Below are positions 1 through 8,318 of a stretch of 64,000 nt of DNA, piece after piece (the first letter of the stretch is position 1; each line of letters opens with the position of its first letter). Source of the DNA: Clostridiales bacterium Firm_14 (GTDB lineage Bacteria > Bacillota > Clostridia > Saccharofermentanales > Saccharofermentanaceae); assembly GCA_001604135.1 (NCBI GenBank), contig LVAT01000013.1:62001-126000 (forward strand), written 5' to 3'. Under the pieces are notes generated by a model. It searched no databases. It worked only from the letters and a program-made list of their open reading frames with translations, and was not told where the DNA came from. The position numbers and the translations under genes were made by a program.

Positions 1-594
1 TCCGCTGCCGAAGCGATCGGTGCCGACTCACTTCTTTGTAAGGTTGCTGCGTACTATCACGATATCGGTAAGCTCGAGAATCCCGAGTATTTCACTGAGA
101 ACCAGCATGGCGGTGAGAATCCCCATGACAAGCTTACTATCATGGAGAGCGTTGCCATCATCACAAAGCATCCTGAAGACGGTGTTAAGCTCGCGAAAAA
201 GGAAAGGCTCCCCAATGCGATCATCAAGATCATCGACGAGCACCACGGAACCACATATCCCTCTTATTTCTATAAGAAGGCTGTAGAGGATGCCAAGGCA
301 AGAGGCTTGGAACCCCCGGATGTTAATAATTTCAGATACAGAGGCCATATACCTTCTTCAAGAGAATCTGCGATCGTAATGCTTGCTGATACCTGTGAAG
401 CAGCAGTTAGGTCCATGAAGACATCTGATGTTGCAGGCGCTGAGCAGCTCATCAGAGTTCTCATTAGAGATAAGATCGATCAGGACCAGCTCATCAATTC
501 CGGACTCTCTTTTGACGATGTTGAGAAGATCATCATTGCTTTCAAGCAGGTATATGCCGGCGTCTTCCACGAAAGGATCAAGTACCCTGAATGA
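1..594 (+). CDS. pgpH: 7TM-HD family phosphohydrolase PgpH, C-terminal part
   Basis: The window opens inside this gene; frame 1 is open from base 1 to the TGA at 592-594, giving the last 197 residues. It holds the cytoplasmic HD phosphohydrolase domain of the 7TMR-HD (YqfF/PgpH) family, which hydrolyses cyclic di-AMP to pApA. Visible motifs are YYHDIGK near the start (the HD metal pair), ENQHGGENPHDK, and HHGT about 80 residues in. The membrane segments and extracellular domain lie upstream of the window. The stop overlaps the ATG of the next gene by four bases (ATGA), so translation is probably coupled. PgpH next to YbeY and Era is the usual order in Bacillota. The family call is firm; the c-di-AMP substrate is inferred from characterised homologues. 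Confidence 0.93.
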   Translation, partial: SAAEAIGADSLLCKVAAYYHDIGKLENPEYFTENQHGGENPHDKLTIMESVAIITKHPEDGVKLAKKERLPNAIIKIIDEHHGTTYPSYFYKKAVEDAKARGLEPPDVNNFRYRGHIPSSRESAIVMLADTCEAAVRSMKTSDVAGAEQLIRVLIRDKIDQDQLINSGLSFDDVEKIIIAFKQVYAGVFHERIKYPE

Positions 595-2129
595 GAATAG
601 ATATAGTAAACAACGCAGAAGGTTTTTCTGAAGACAAGCTTAACGGGCTTGATGAATACATCGTAAGCTTAAGTGAAGCCGTATTAAGCGGCGATTATAC
701 TTCGCCCCAGGTTACAAGGTCATTAAAGGACGCTTATGCAACATTGACTTTTGTAACTCCTGAAGAGATCAGAGAGATCAACAAAGAGCAAAGAGACATC
801 GATAAAGAGACTGACTGTCTTTCTTTTCCCATGCTGGAATTAAGAGAAGGCGAGTTTATAGAGATCCCTGACAGCGGAGATTTCGAGACTGACGAAGACG
901 GCAATCAGGTCCTCTGCTACGGTGATATCCTTATCAATCCGACGGCATGTGAAGCACAGGCTGAGAGCTACGGTCATTCTTTCGAGCGCGAGGCAACGTT
1001 CCTCATCGCTCATTCGCTTCTGCATCTTTTGGGCTACGATCACATTGAATCTGTTGACGAGAAGATCATGATCGACAGGCAGAAGAGACTCATGAGAGAT
1101 ATCGGACTTGCTTTCGATGACGAGATTCAGGACATCTATGAGATGGATAACCACAAAGACCTCATTCAGTCTGAGAACCTGATCCCTGCCGGATCTCCTT
1201 GCAAGCACTGCGGTACGGTAGCTTTGCTCGGCCGTCCGAACGTCGGAAAATCAACGCTTTTGAACTATATCACGGGCATGAAGATCGCTATTGTATCTCA
1301 TAAGCCACAGACTACAAGAACAAACATTAAGACCATCTACAATACCGAAGATACGCAGATCATCTTTACAGATACTCCGGGTATCCATAAGCCTACATCG
1401 AAGATGGGCGAGTTCATGGTCGACAGATCCTACAAGGCTGCTCTTGGTGCCGACTGCGTTGTGCTTATCGCAGACGGCAGATTCCCTGAGCCGGGCGCGG
1501 TCGAAAAGAAACTCATGGACCTCTTAAGAGAAGAGAATAAGAAGGTCATCCTTGCTATCAACAAATATGATGAAGCAGGCCAGGAAAAGCTCCTGCCGCT
1601 TACACAGAAGTATTCCGAACTCTATGACTTTGAGGACATCGTTCCGATAAGTGCCAAGACAGGAAAGAACGTTGAACTTCTGTTGTCTATCATCACGAAG
1701 ATGCTTCCCGAAGGCCCCAGGCTCTATGACAGCGAATACATGACGGACCAGACAGAGCGTGTTATCGCAGCTGAGCTCATCCGTGAGCAGGTTCTTCATT
1801 ATACGGATCAGGAGATCCCTCACGGTACTGCCGTCATCATCAATGAATTCAAGGAAAAGAATGACGACGGAGAGATCACTTCAGGCGACGACAGGACTAT
1901 GGCAGTCATTAAGGCTGACATCATCTGCAACAGGGATTCCCATAAGGCTATCATCATCGGAAAAGACGGTCAGATGATCAAGCGTATCGGTACGGCTGCA
2001 AGAAGGAATATCGAGAAGCTTTTAGACTGCAAAGTATATCTTGATCTCTATGTTAAGGTCAGAAATGACTGGCAGAACAACGATGCAATGCTCGGTTCCA
2101 CGGGCCTTAGCAAAGATATCGACGAATAA
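591..2129 (+). CDS. ybeY-era: YbeY-Era fusion: rRNA maturation endonuclease joined to GTPase Era
   Basis: One uninterrupted 512-residue ORF carries two ribosome-biogenesis proteins that are normally separate. Residues 1 to about 175 are YbeY, the metalloendoribonuclease for 16S rRNA 3' processing and ribosome quality control; its HxxxHxxxxxH zinc site is seen as H141, H145 and H151. Residues about 205-512 are Era, the GTPase that binds the 16S 3' end and helps 30S assembly: G1 GRPNVGKS 214-221, G3 DTPG 261-264, G4 NKYD 324-327, SAK 354-356, and a KH RNA-binding domain with GKDG at 457-460. A linker of about 30 residues contains a CKHC motif. The start overlaps the PgpH stop and the stop overlaps RecO's ATG. 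The dgkA and cdd genes that often lie between ybeY and era are absent. Each domain looks intact. Confidence 0.95.
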   Translation: MRIDIVNNAEGFSEDKLNGLDEYIVSLSEAVLSGDYTSPQVTRSLKDAYATLTFVTPEEIREINKEQRDIDKETDCLSFPMLELREGEFIEIPDSGDFETDEDGNQVLCYGDILINPTACEAQAESYGHSFEREATFLIAHSLLHLLGYDHIESVDEKIMIDRQKRLMRDIGLAFDDEIQDIYEMDNHKDLIQSENLIPAGSPCKHCGTVALLGRPNVGKSTLLNYITGMKIAIVSHKPQTTRTNIKTIYNTEDTQIIFTDTPGIHKPTSKMGEFMVDRSYKAALGADCVVLIADGRFPEPGAVEKKLMDLLREENKKVILAINKYDEAGQEKLLPLTQKYSELYDFEDIVPISAKTGKNVELLLSIITKMLPEGPRLYDSEYMTDQTERVIAAELIREQVLHYTDQEIPHGTAVIINEFKEKNDDGEITSGDDRTMAVIKADIICNRDSHKAIIIGKDGQMIKRIGTAARRNIEKLLDCKVYLDLYVKVRNDWQNNDAMLGSTGLSKDIDE

Positions 2130-2857
2130 TGGATCCTTTTAACTGCAGAGGGTTGATAATCCGTTCCAGTGAATACAAGGAAAAGGACAGACTTTTATCT
2201 GTACTTACTGCTGACAGGGGGCTTATAACCATCTGTGCAAAGGGCGTTGCAAAGCCCGGAAGTTCTCTTGGCGCGGTATCTATGCCATATATGCTCTGCG
2301 ATTTTGTCGTCACCATATCACACGGTTATTACTATCTTAAGGACCTTTCCATTATCGAGAGCAATTCCAGGATCATGGACAGCTTAGAGCAGATGACTGT
2401 TGCTGCGCATATTTCATCGTGCCTGATGGACTGTACGCTTCAGAGCGAGAACGCCAAGGAAGCGTATGAGCTTGCCGTTTACGCATACTATATGCTCGCA
2501 AATAATAAGGGCAAATACCTTCTGATCTATTCGGCATTTAACTGGAGACTTCTAACGATCGCAGGCTTTACAGTGCTTTACGATCTGGAAGATTCACTAG
2601 GGAAATCGACACATAAGTACCTGCTTAACATCGCAGGCGGAGAAGGGACGGACGGCAACAACAGAGCATTTAACAGGATGCTCGAAGAGCCTTCTGTTAG
2701 AGCTCTGAACTATTTTGCCACATGTGATTTGAAGAAGCTCTTTACGGCAACGGCTGATAAGAAGACTGAGATCGAATTAAAGGAATTTACGACCGACTAT
2801 CTTTCGATACATTTTGAGAAGACTTACGACTCGTTATCAGTACTAAACAACTTGTAA
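2129..2857 (+). CDS. recO: DNA repair protein RecO
   Basis: A 242-residue protein with the RecO N-terminal OB fold (RGLIIRSSEYKEKDRLLSVLT, then the GLITICAKGVAKPGS region) and a helical C-terminal domain. RecO works with RecR in the RecFOR pathway, loading RecA at single-stranded gaps and annealing strands. The ATG overlaps the last base of the Era stop codon, so it is cotranscribed and coupled. The four-cysteine zinc finger common in Bacillota RecO proteins is not visible in the C-terminal half, where only one cysteine (in YFATCDLKK) occurs. The era-recO order is conserved in the phylum and supports the call. Confidence 0.9.
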   Translation: MDPFNCRGLIIRSSEYKEKDRLLSVLTADRGLITICAKGVAKPGSSLGAVSMPYMLCDFVVTISHGYYYLKDLSIIESNSRIMDSLEQMTVAAHISSCLMDCTLQSENAKEAYELAVYAYYMLANNKGKYLLIYSAFNWRLLTIAGFTVLYDLEDSLGKSTHKYLLNIAGGEGTDGNNRAFNRMLEEPSVRALNYFATCDLKKLFTATADKKTEIELKEFTTDYLSIHFEKTYDSLSVLNNL

Positions 2858-2860
2858 ATT

Positions 2861-3403
2861 ATGGACATCAGTTATTATTATCACATATTAGGAAACGGAA
2901 TTATTTTCGCAAAGGGCAGCCAGGAAGGCAGACGTTGGAAGTTTGGCGAGCAGAAAAGGCTTAATGACGAGATCGTTTTATGGAACAGCATAATCAGACA
3001 TATTGATGCTGAGCTTAAAGGCGAAGACAATGCCGAGGAATTCTTTGAAGAGCTTAGAGCCGTTACCTACAAGTACCGGTTACCTTACTATCTGAAGATC
3101 TGTAACATGAAAGAAGATCTTATGATCGCTTATCCTTCAACCGAATGCAGAAAAGAAGACATGGATAGAATAAATAAGCTTCTTCTTGATCTATTATCAG
3201 ACTTGAGCCTTGCCGTTAACGATAAGGGCGGAAAGGATCAGGCATACAGGATCTTAAATGTAATGCATAATCTTCCGAAGGCCTTTTATGGCAAAGATAT
3301 CTTAGGCGGCACCGGCAGGATCTCGGTACAGGAGGCCGTTGAATACGCAAGTATGAGCATGACTCCTGAGATGAAAGAAAAGTATATCGACTCTACATTT
3401 TAA
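2861..3403 (+). CDS. hypothetical protein following recO
   Basis: A 180-residue soluble protein that I do not recognise. It starts three bases after the recO stop, so it belongs to the pgpH-ybeY/era-recO operon. There is no signal peptide or membrane segment; the composition is charged and mostly helical, with a conserved-looking stretch near the C-terminus (YRILNVMHNLPKAF, then GKDILGGTG). The spacing and matching codon use argue that it is a real gene. Position after recO suggests a housekeeping role, but nothing in the sequence names a function. Confidence 0.75.
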   Translation: MDISYYYHILGNGIIFAKGSQEGRRWKFGEQKRLNDEIVLWNSIIRHIDAELKGEDNAEEFFEELRAVTYKYRLPYYLKICNMKEDLMIAYPSTECRKEDMDRINKLLLDLLSDLSLAVNDKGGKDQAYRILNVMHNLPKAFYGKDILGGTGRISVQEAVEYASMSMTPEMKEKYIDSTF

Positions 3404-3479
3404 AGGGATATATGACATAGTTATTCAGATGAGTATTCTATAATCAAAGTATCCTGAGGATATAGAAAGGAATAGCTCC

Positions 3480-4685
3480 ATGAATATCATGACCACACCA
3501 GCTCACCGTATCGGTGAATCCCTTGTAAGAGTAGTTGATAAGAACGGCAATCCCGTAGCTGATAAAGAACTGGTCTTAAACCAGAAATCCCATCAGTTCC
3601 TTTTCGGTTCCGGTGCATTTGATTTCCTTGAATATGAAGGGAAGAGGGGCGATCCGGAAAGACTCGAGAAGTGGCTTAAACTTCTTAACTACGGAACACT
3701 GCCTTTCTATTGGGGAAGATATGAACCTCAGGAAGGATATCCTGAATATGAGAGCCGCATGGAAGCTGCAAAGACCCTGCGCGCAAATAACGTTACGATA
3801 AAGGGACATCCTCTTTGCTGGCACACGGTATGCGCTGACTGGCTCATGGATTATCCTGACGAAGTCATCATGGATAAGCAGCTGGAAAGGATCAACAGGG
3901 AAGTTACGGCCTTTAAGGGTGTTATCGACATCTGGGATGTAATTAATGAAGTTGTAATCATGCCGATCTTCGATAAGTACGATAATGCAGTCACGAGACT
4001 TTGCAAGAGATATGGTCAGGTCGGCCTCGTAAAAGAGGTTTTCGCTGCCGCTAAAGCTGCAAATCCTGAAGGAACGTTCCTGATCAATGATTTCAACACA
4101 TCTCCCAAGTATGAGGAACTTCTTGAAAACTGCCTCGATGCAGGCGTTGAGATCTCTGCCATCGGAATCCAGTCACACCAGCATCAGGGTTACTGGGGAA
4201 CGGAAAAGCTCTACGACGTATTAAAGAGATTCTCAAGATTCGGACTTCCTATCCACTTTACTGAGAATACTCTGGTATCAGGTTCCTTGATCCCTGAATA
4301 TATTGAAGACCTCAACGACTGGCAGGTCACTGATTGGCCTACGACTATAGCAGGCGAAGAGAGACAGGCTAAGGAATGGGAAGAGATGTACCGTATCCTT
4401 TTCGCTGACCCTAACATCAAGGCAATCACCGGTTGGGATTTTGCTGACGGTGCATGGCTTAATGCCCCGAGCGGTCTTGTTACTGTCGATAACCGCGAAA
4501 AGCCCGCTTATAAGAAACTCTTAAGCCTTGTTAAGGGCGAATGGTGGACAAAGAATCAGGTCATCCGCACGAACAGCGACGGTATTGTCAGTGTTAAGGG
4601 TACAAAGGGTACATATGAGATCGACGGATGCGAAGGCATTATCACATTAGGCGATGAGCCATCAAATGTAACTGTGATCCTCTAA
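3480..4685 (+). CDS. glycoside hydrolase family 10 (xylanase-like), cytoplasmic
   Basis: A 401-residue protein with a GH10 catalytic barrel. The acid/base glutamate lies in IWDVINEV (E157) and the nucleophile in IHFTEN (E262); other family signatures are KGHPLCWHT around 108-115, LINDFN at 201-206 and IGIQSHQH at 228-235. GH10 enzymes cleave beta-1,4-xylan or xylo-oligosaccharides with retention. No signal peptide is present, so it should act inside the cell on imported oligosaccharides. The nucleophile context reads TEN where most GH10 enzymes have TELD. An N-terminal stretch of about 50 residues and a C-terminal tail of about 50 residues flank the barrel as small beta-rich regions. It is preceded by a TATAAT box at 3439-3444 and an AGAAAGGA ribosome site. 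It runs convergently into the helicase gene with two bases between stops. Confidence 0.9.
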   Translation: MNIMTTPAHRIGESLVRVVDKNGNPVADKELVLNQKSHQFLFGSGAFDFLEYEGKRGDPERLEKWLKLLNYGTLPFYWGRYEPQEGYPEYESRMEAAKTLRANNVTIKGHPLCWHTVCADWLMDYPDEVIMDKQLERINREVTAFKGVIDIWDVINEVVIMPIFDKYDNAVTRLCKRYGQVGLVKEVFAAAKAANPEGTFLINDFNTSPKYEELLENCLDAGVEISAIGIQSHQHQGYWGTEKLYDVLKRFSRFGLPIHFTENTLVSGSLIPEYIEDLNDWQVTDWPTTIAGEERQAKEWEEMYRILFADPNIKAITGWDFADGAWLNAPSGLVTVDNREKPAYKKLLSLVKGEWWTKNQVIRTNSDGIVSVKGTKGTYEIDGCEGIITLGDEPSNVTVIL

Positions 4686-4687
4686 GA

Positions 4688-7057
4688 TCAGATCTTCCAG
4701 TGATCGGGATAAAGCATTAAATATTCAGGCTTTGCGAGTCTTTCATCTATGAGGAGCGCGAAGCCTGTATCTGTTTCCGTACGTATTACTCTTCCTACGG
4801 CCTGAAGGACTTTCTGCCAGCCGGGGAATCTGTAAGCAAATGCAAATCCGTCGCCGAACTTCTCCGAATAGTAATTGCTTAAGATCTGGCGTTCGGGCGT
4901 GATCTTAGGAAGGCCGACACCGACTATAACTACTCCCGTGAGCTTATCTCCGGTGAGGTCGATCCCTTCGCCGAAATGGCCGCCCAGGACAGCTGCACCG
5001 ATAAGGAGTCCGTCATAAGGTTCGTTGAAGCTCTTGAGGAATTCTTCTTTGTCGGTATTGGTCATCTCCGAGATCTGAGAGATTATCTTATGCTTTGTCG
5101 TGCACTTCTTAGTGAGTTCTTCTTCGATCCTGGGCATGATCTGATTCATGTACTCGAAAGAAGGGAAGAAGATCATGTGATTCCCCGTCCTGCCGTTTAA
5201 GCAGTCCGTGATCTTAGATACCAGTTCATCCTGTGTAAGGGCACGGTTCTTATAAGTCGTCGAAATATCCGAATCGATCATGATCTCAAGGTTCTCAGGA
5301 GGGAACGGAGACGGGAGTCTTAAGAAAGACGAATAATCGCAGTCCGGTCCGACAAGACAGTTCCTGTAGTATTCGTAAGGCGTGAATGTCGCCGAGAAGA
5401 ATATGACAGACATCCTGTCCTTGATTATGTAATCGAGCTTTGATGCACAGTCCAGGCAATCCAGCGTAATCGTGATATCACCGTTCTCCCTTGAAGCAGT
5501 AGTGATATATGCATTGTCGAAATAGTGTTCAAGGACGGTCAGGAAATATCTGGCTTCGAAGAAGAATTTCATCGAAGTCTTTCTGACCTGTCCCTGCTCC
5601 ATGTTATCCAGGAGCGGAGAGAGGTTCCTTATCGTAAACCAGAGCTTGGCATAAAGCTGCCTTGGCGGCTGGCGCATGCCTTCCCAGTTCTCGGTCATTA
5701 AGACCTTTTTCTCATCTGCTTCTTCCAAGAGCTTGAAGCAAGAACTCGAAGCTTCGAAGCATGTTCCGATATTGGCAAAGTAGTTCCTCAGCTGATGGAG
5801 CTGTGCTTCAACCTTTGTATTGCGGCCTTTGAAATCCTTTATCATCTCGTCTATCAGGCTTAAGGAGAATGACGCAGAGAACATCTCTCGTCCTCTGTCT
5901 ATCATGTTGTGAGCCTCATCAATGAGAACGGCTATCCTCTGATCGCCCGGTTCCTTGGATACAAGCGATACTCTGGGGCTGAACGCATGGTTATAGTCAC
6001 CTATGACGACTGTGCAGTATTCCATCGTGTCTATCATGAATTCATGAGGGCAGATGTTGTGCTTCAATGCTATCTCGGTAATCTTCTCAGGCGTGATCTC
6101 ATCCAATACCAGAGATTCTTCCAAAGCGTCTTTGAGCTTGCCATAGTAGTCCTTTGCAAGCGGGCAGTACTTGGCATCGCATTCGGTTCCGAAGGGACAC
6201 ATCTTCTCCTTGGACCTTAAGGTAATGGACCTGATTATGAGACCTGATCTTCTCATAGCATTTAAGGTGGCTTCGGCAACTCCACGGGTCGCTTCCTTTG
6301 CAGTCAGATAGAATATCTGGTCATATCTGTTCTTAACAAGGCCTTTGACAGCAGGGTAGAGAACTGATACCGTCTTGCCGATACCAGTCGGTGCTTCAAC
6401 AAAGAATGCCTCTCTGGAATTAAGCGCAAGAAGGGCTCTCTTCATGAATTCCTTCTGGCCGGGCCTTATCGTGTCGAAAGGGAACTTTATCTGGGAAGCA
6501 GAGTCAATGAGGCTGTTGTGATAATCGAGAAGAGTCTTTGCAAAAGTGCAATATTCAGCGCAGATGTCTTCCCAGAACTTCTCGGCTTCCTCATAAGACA
6601 TCTGGTATGTGTTCTCGAAGCTGTCCAAAGTTGTTATAGAGACATATCTTAAAGTAAGCGAGACGTCCAGCACATCAGAGTTAGTGAGAAGGTACATTGC
6701 TCCGTAGAGCTTAAGCTGGGTTACATGCTCCGGCCGTACAAGGGCATCGAAGCTCTCCTTGGTGGAATTAAATGACTTGATCTCAAATATCATCGGAGCC
6801 TTGCCGGACTTAAGCATCATGGCATCGTACCTGCCGTTGACTGACAGGGTAAGGCCGGACTGCGAGATGTAGTCGTAAACCAGGGCTTTTTCGGTGACTA
6901 TGATGTCTCCGTAAGCTTTCTTAAGGTCAGAGAAGACTCTCTGGTGAAGCCTGGTGCCTTCCACGGCGGAAACAGAACCGTAGGAACCGCCGGCGAGATT
7001 GCCACGGCGCGAGATATAAGAGGCCAGTTCTGTTACGGAAACACTTACTTTGTTCAT
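4688..7057 (-). CDS. DinG/XPD-type helicase with N-terminal PD-(D/E)XK nuclease domain
   Basis: A 789-residue protein counted from the ATG at 7057; an in-frame TTG at 7075 is possible but has no better ribosome site. Residues 1-180 form a RecB/Cas4-like nuclease domain (D78 in GRYDAMML, FEIK with E92 and K94, QLKLYG). The rest is an XPD/DinG superfamily 2 helicase: Walker A APTGIGKT at 222-229, iron-sulfur cysteines C287, C293, C298 and C336, DEAH at 380-383, and the C-terminal motif VGRVIRTETDTG. Such proteins are thought to unwind and cut DNA during repair. The nuclease-helicase fusion is known in clostridia, but the biological substrate is not established. It is a single gene convergent with the GH10 gene and with no terminator visible between them. 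Confidence 0.88.
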   Translation of the reverse strand: MNKVSVSVTELASYISRRGNLAGGSYGSVSAVEGTRLHQRVFSDLKKAYGDIIVTEKALVYDYISQSGLTLSVNGRYDAMMLKSGKAPMIFEIKSFNSTKESFDALVRPEHVTQLKLYGAMYLLTNSDVLDVSLTLRYVSITTLDSFENTYQMSYEEAEKFWEDICAEYCTFAKTLLDYHNSLIDSASQIKFPFDTIRPGQKEFMKRALLALNSREAFFVEAPTGIGKTVSVLYPAVKGLVKNRYDQIFYLTAKEATRGVAEATLNAMRRSGLIIRSITLRSKEKMCPFGTECDAKYCPLAKDYYGKLKDALEESLVLDEITPEKITEIALKHNICPHEFMIDTMEYCTVVIGDYNHAFSPRVSLVSKEPGDQRIAVLIDEAHNMIDRGREMFSASFSLSLIDEMIKDFKGRNTKVEAQLHQLRNYFANIGTCFEASSSCFKLLEEADEKKVLMTENWEGMRQPPRQLYAKLWFTIRNLSPLLDNMEQGQVRKTSMKFFFEARYFLTVLEHYFDNAYITTASRENGDITITLDCLDCASKLDYIIKDRMSVIFFSATFTPYEYYRNCLVGPDCDYSSFLRLPSPFPPENLEIMIDSDISTTYKNRALTQDELVSKITDCLNGRTGNHMIFFPSFEYMNQIMPRIEEELTKKCTTKHKIISQISEMTNTDKEEFLKSFNEPYDGLLIGAAVLGGHFGEGIDLTGDKLTGVVIVGVGLPKITPERQILSNYYSEKFGDGFAFAYRFPGWQKVLQAVGRVIRTETDTGFALLIDERLAKPEYLMLYPDHWKI

Positions 7058-7144
7058 AAGGAGATTATAACCCAACTAGAGGGCATAACCTGTATCAAAA
7101 ATCGAATATCTCTTCGCTTTTGCGGACAATCTTCGTTGGTGTTG

Positions 7145-7150
7145 TATAAT
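7145..7150 (+). promoter_or_regulatory. probable -10 box of the lipoprotein hydrolase gene
   Basis: A perfect TATAAT lies 36 bases before the ATG at 7186, in the 128-base gap between the divergent helicase and lipoprotein genes. A convincing -35 at 17 bases spacing is not present; TTGCGG sits 19 bases upstream. Confidence 0.45.
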
Positions 7151-7185
7151 AACGAAGCGACATGTTTATGCGGATGTGAGACAAA

Positions 7186-8022
7186 ATGGGAAAAAACCTT
7201 ATCAGAAAGAACAGCTTGATTTTGGTGGTTTCAGCCATCCTTTTGTCCATGTTCACAGCTTGTGATGCGAAGCCTTCTGATGTTCCTGTTTCTTCGATAA
7301 ACATTAATACTGTCTCAACGTCTGATACTTCAGATCCTTCAGTAAGTGTTCCTGATAAGGTAATTACTACAGGCATCGATGTCATCGACATGGAAGATAA
7401 CACCAAGCAGATAAAGGTTTATGTGGATGAGCGCGAGATCGACGGCGTGCTCTATCTGCCTGAAGGAACCGGACCTTTTCCTGTCTGTTACATTGCTCAG
7501 GGGTTAGGCGCTCCTTATTATGCTTATATCGACTTAGCCGAAGCCATGGCAGCAAACGGAATAGCTGCTGTCCTTATTGATTTTGAAGCTGAAAACGGCG
7601 AGTATTCCTATGTTGCTGAGGCTGAGGACCTGATCGCAATGTTCGACGGTGTTACTTCTCTGCCTTACATATATTGTCATGATACGTTCTTCTGGGGCCA
7701 CAGCTTCGGAGCTCTTGTCACGGCTTATGCAGGCTGCGAGTACTATTCGTATTATTCTGAAAAGTTAAAAGGTCTGATCCTTTTGGAGCCTTCCTTCGAT
7801 TTTTCTGATGATATCTATGATAAGATGCCTGATTTTGGCGGAAAGGTAATGATATTTGCCGGTAAAGCTGAAGGAAGCTCTCCCGACAAGCTCGAAAATG
7901 CCAAAAATGCCTTTCAAAACGCCGATATCAGATTTTTCGAAGGCGAGGACCATTATTTCAACGGACCGGACAGAGATGCCATGATCCAGGCCTCGATTGA
8001 TTTTATCAGGAACAATATGTAG
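7186..8022 (+). CDS. alpha/beta hydrolase lipoprotein
   Basis: A 278-residue secreted lipoprotein. The N-terminus has a lysine/arginine-rich start, a hydrophobic core and a lipobox ending at C26 (MFTAC), followed by a Ser/Thr/Asp-rich linker to about residue 60. The rest is an alpha/beta hydrolase of the dienelactone hydrolase or PET-hydrolase-like type, with the nucleophile elbow GHSFG (S173), a candidate acid in LLEPSF near 201 and a catalytic histidine in EGEDHYF (H256). It should act outside the membrane on an ester or amide; the substrate is unknown. It looks monocistronic, with its own -10 box upstream and a tRNA gene downstream. Confidence 0.83.
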   Translation: MGKNLIRKNSLILVVSAILLSMFTACDAKPSDVPVSSININTVSTSDTSDPSVSVPDKVITTGIDVIDMEDNTKQIKVYVDEREIDGVLYLPEGTGPFPVCYIAQGLGAPYYAYIDLAEAMAANGIAAVLIDFEAENGEYSYVAEAEDLIAMFDGVTSLPYIYCHDTFFWGHSFGALVTAYAGCEYYSYYSEKLKGLILLEPSFDFSDDIYDKMPDFGGKVMIFAGKAEGSSPDKLENAKNAFQNADIRFFEGEDHYFNGPDRDAMIQASIDFIRNNM

Positions 8023-8045
8023 AAGAACTGATATTTTTCCGCTTA

Positions 8046-8074
8046 TTGAAAATTAATCCCTGTTGATATAAAAT
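8046..8074 (+). promoter_or_regulatory. promoter of tRNA-Leu
   Basis: TTGAAA at 8046-8051 and TAAAAT at 8069-8074 are separated by 17 bases, and the tRNA begins 12 bases after the -10 box, as expected for a stable RNA promoter. Confidence 0.7.
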
Positions 8075-8085
8075 CTATCCCGCAC

Positions 8086-8172
8086 GCAGATGTGGTGGAA
8101 TTGGCAGACGCGCTAGCTTCAGGTGCTAGTGGGAGCAATCTCGTGCGGGTTCAAGTCCCGCCATCTGCACCA
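8086..8172 (+). tRNA. tRNA-Leu (anticodon CAG)
   Basis: An 87-base class II tRNA. The acceptor stem pairs GCAGATG (8086-8092) with CATCTGC (8162-8168), followed by A and an encoded CCA. The anticodon loop carries CAG at 8120-8122, reading CUG. A long variable arm (GGGAGCAATCTC) and the T loop GGTTCAAGTCC are clear. Confidence 0.97.
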
Positions 8173-8184
8173 GATCAATAAACA

Positions 8185-8218
8185 GGCTGTCTCTTATTCA
8201 ACGAGACAGCCTTTTTTG
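8185..8218 (+). terminator. intrinsic terminator after tRNA-Leu
   Basis: A nine-base-pair stem, GGCTGTCTC (8185-8193) with GAGACAGCC (8203-8211), is followed by six T residues. The same stem family recurs near 36641 and 53987. Confidence 0.92.
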
Positions 8219-8259
8219 TTGGCTTATATTGTATATTGGTATACGGAAATAACACATAA

Positions 8260-8296
8260 ACCACACACGGACCACACAAAGGTCGATTAATATAAT
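8260..8296 (+). promoter_or_regulatory. candidate autoregulated promoter: ACCACAC direct repeats and -10 box
   Basis: ACCACAC occurs at 8260-8266 and 8271-8277, exactly 11 bases apart, followed 13 bases later by TATAAT at 8291-8296. No -35 hexamer is present where one is expected. OmpR/PhoB-family regulators bind 11-base direct repeats in this position, so the downstream response regulator may control its own operon. This is inference from layout. Confidence 0.45.
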
Positions 8297-8318
8297 TCCC
8301 AAAGGAGGTTGTTCTTGA

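Noticed and set aside
4688-7057. CRISPR-associated Cas4 or a defence island
   Set aside because: The nuclease domain is fused to an XPD/DinG helicase, no repeat array or other cas or defence gene is near, and both neighbours are ordinary metabolic genes.
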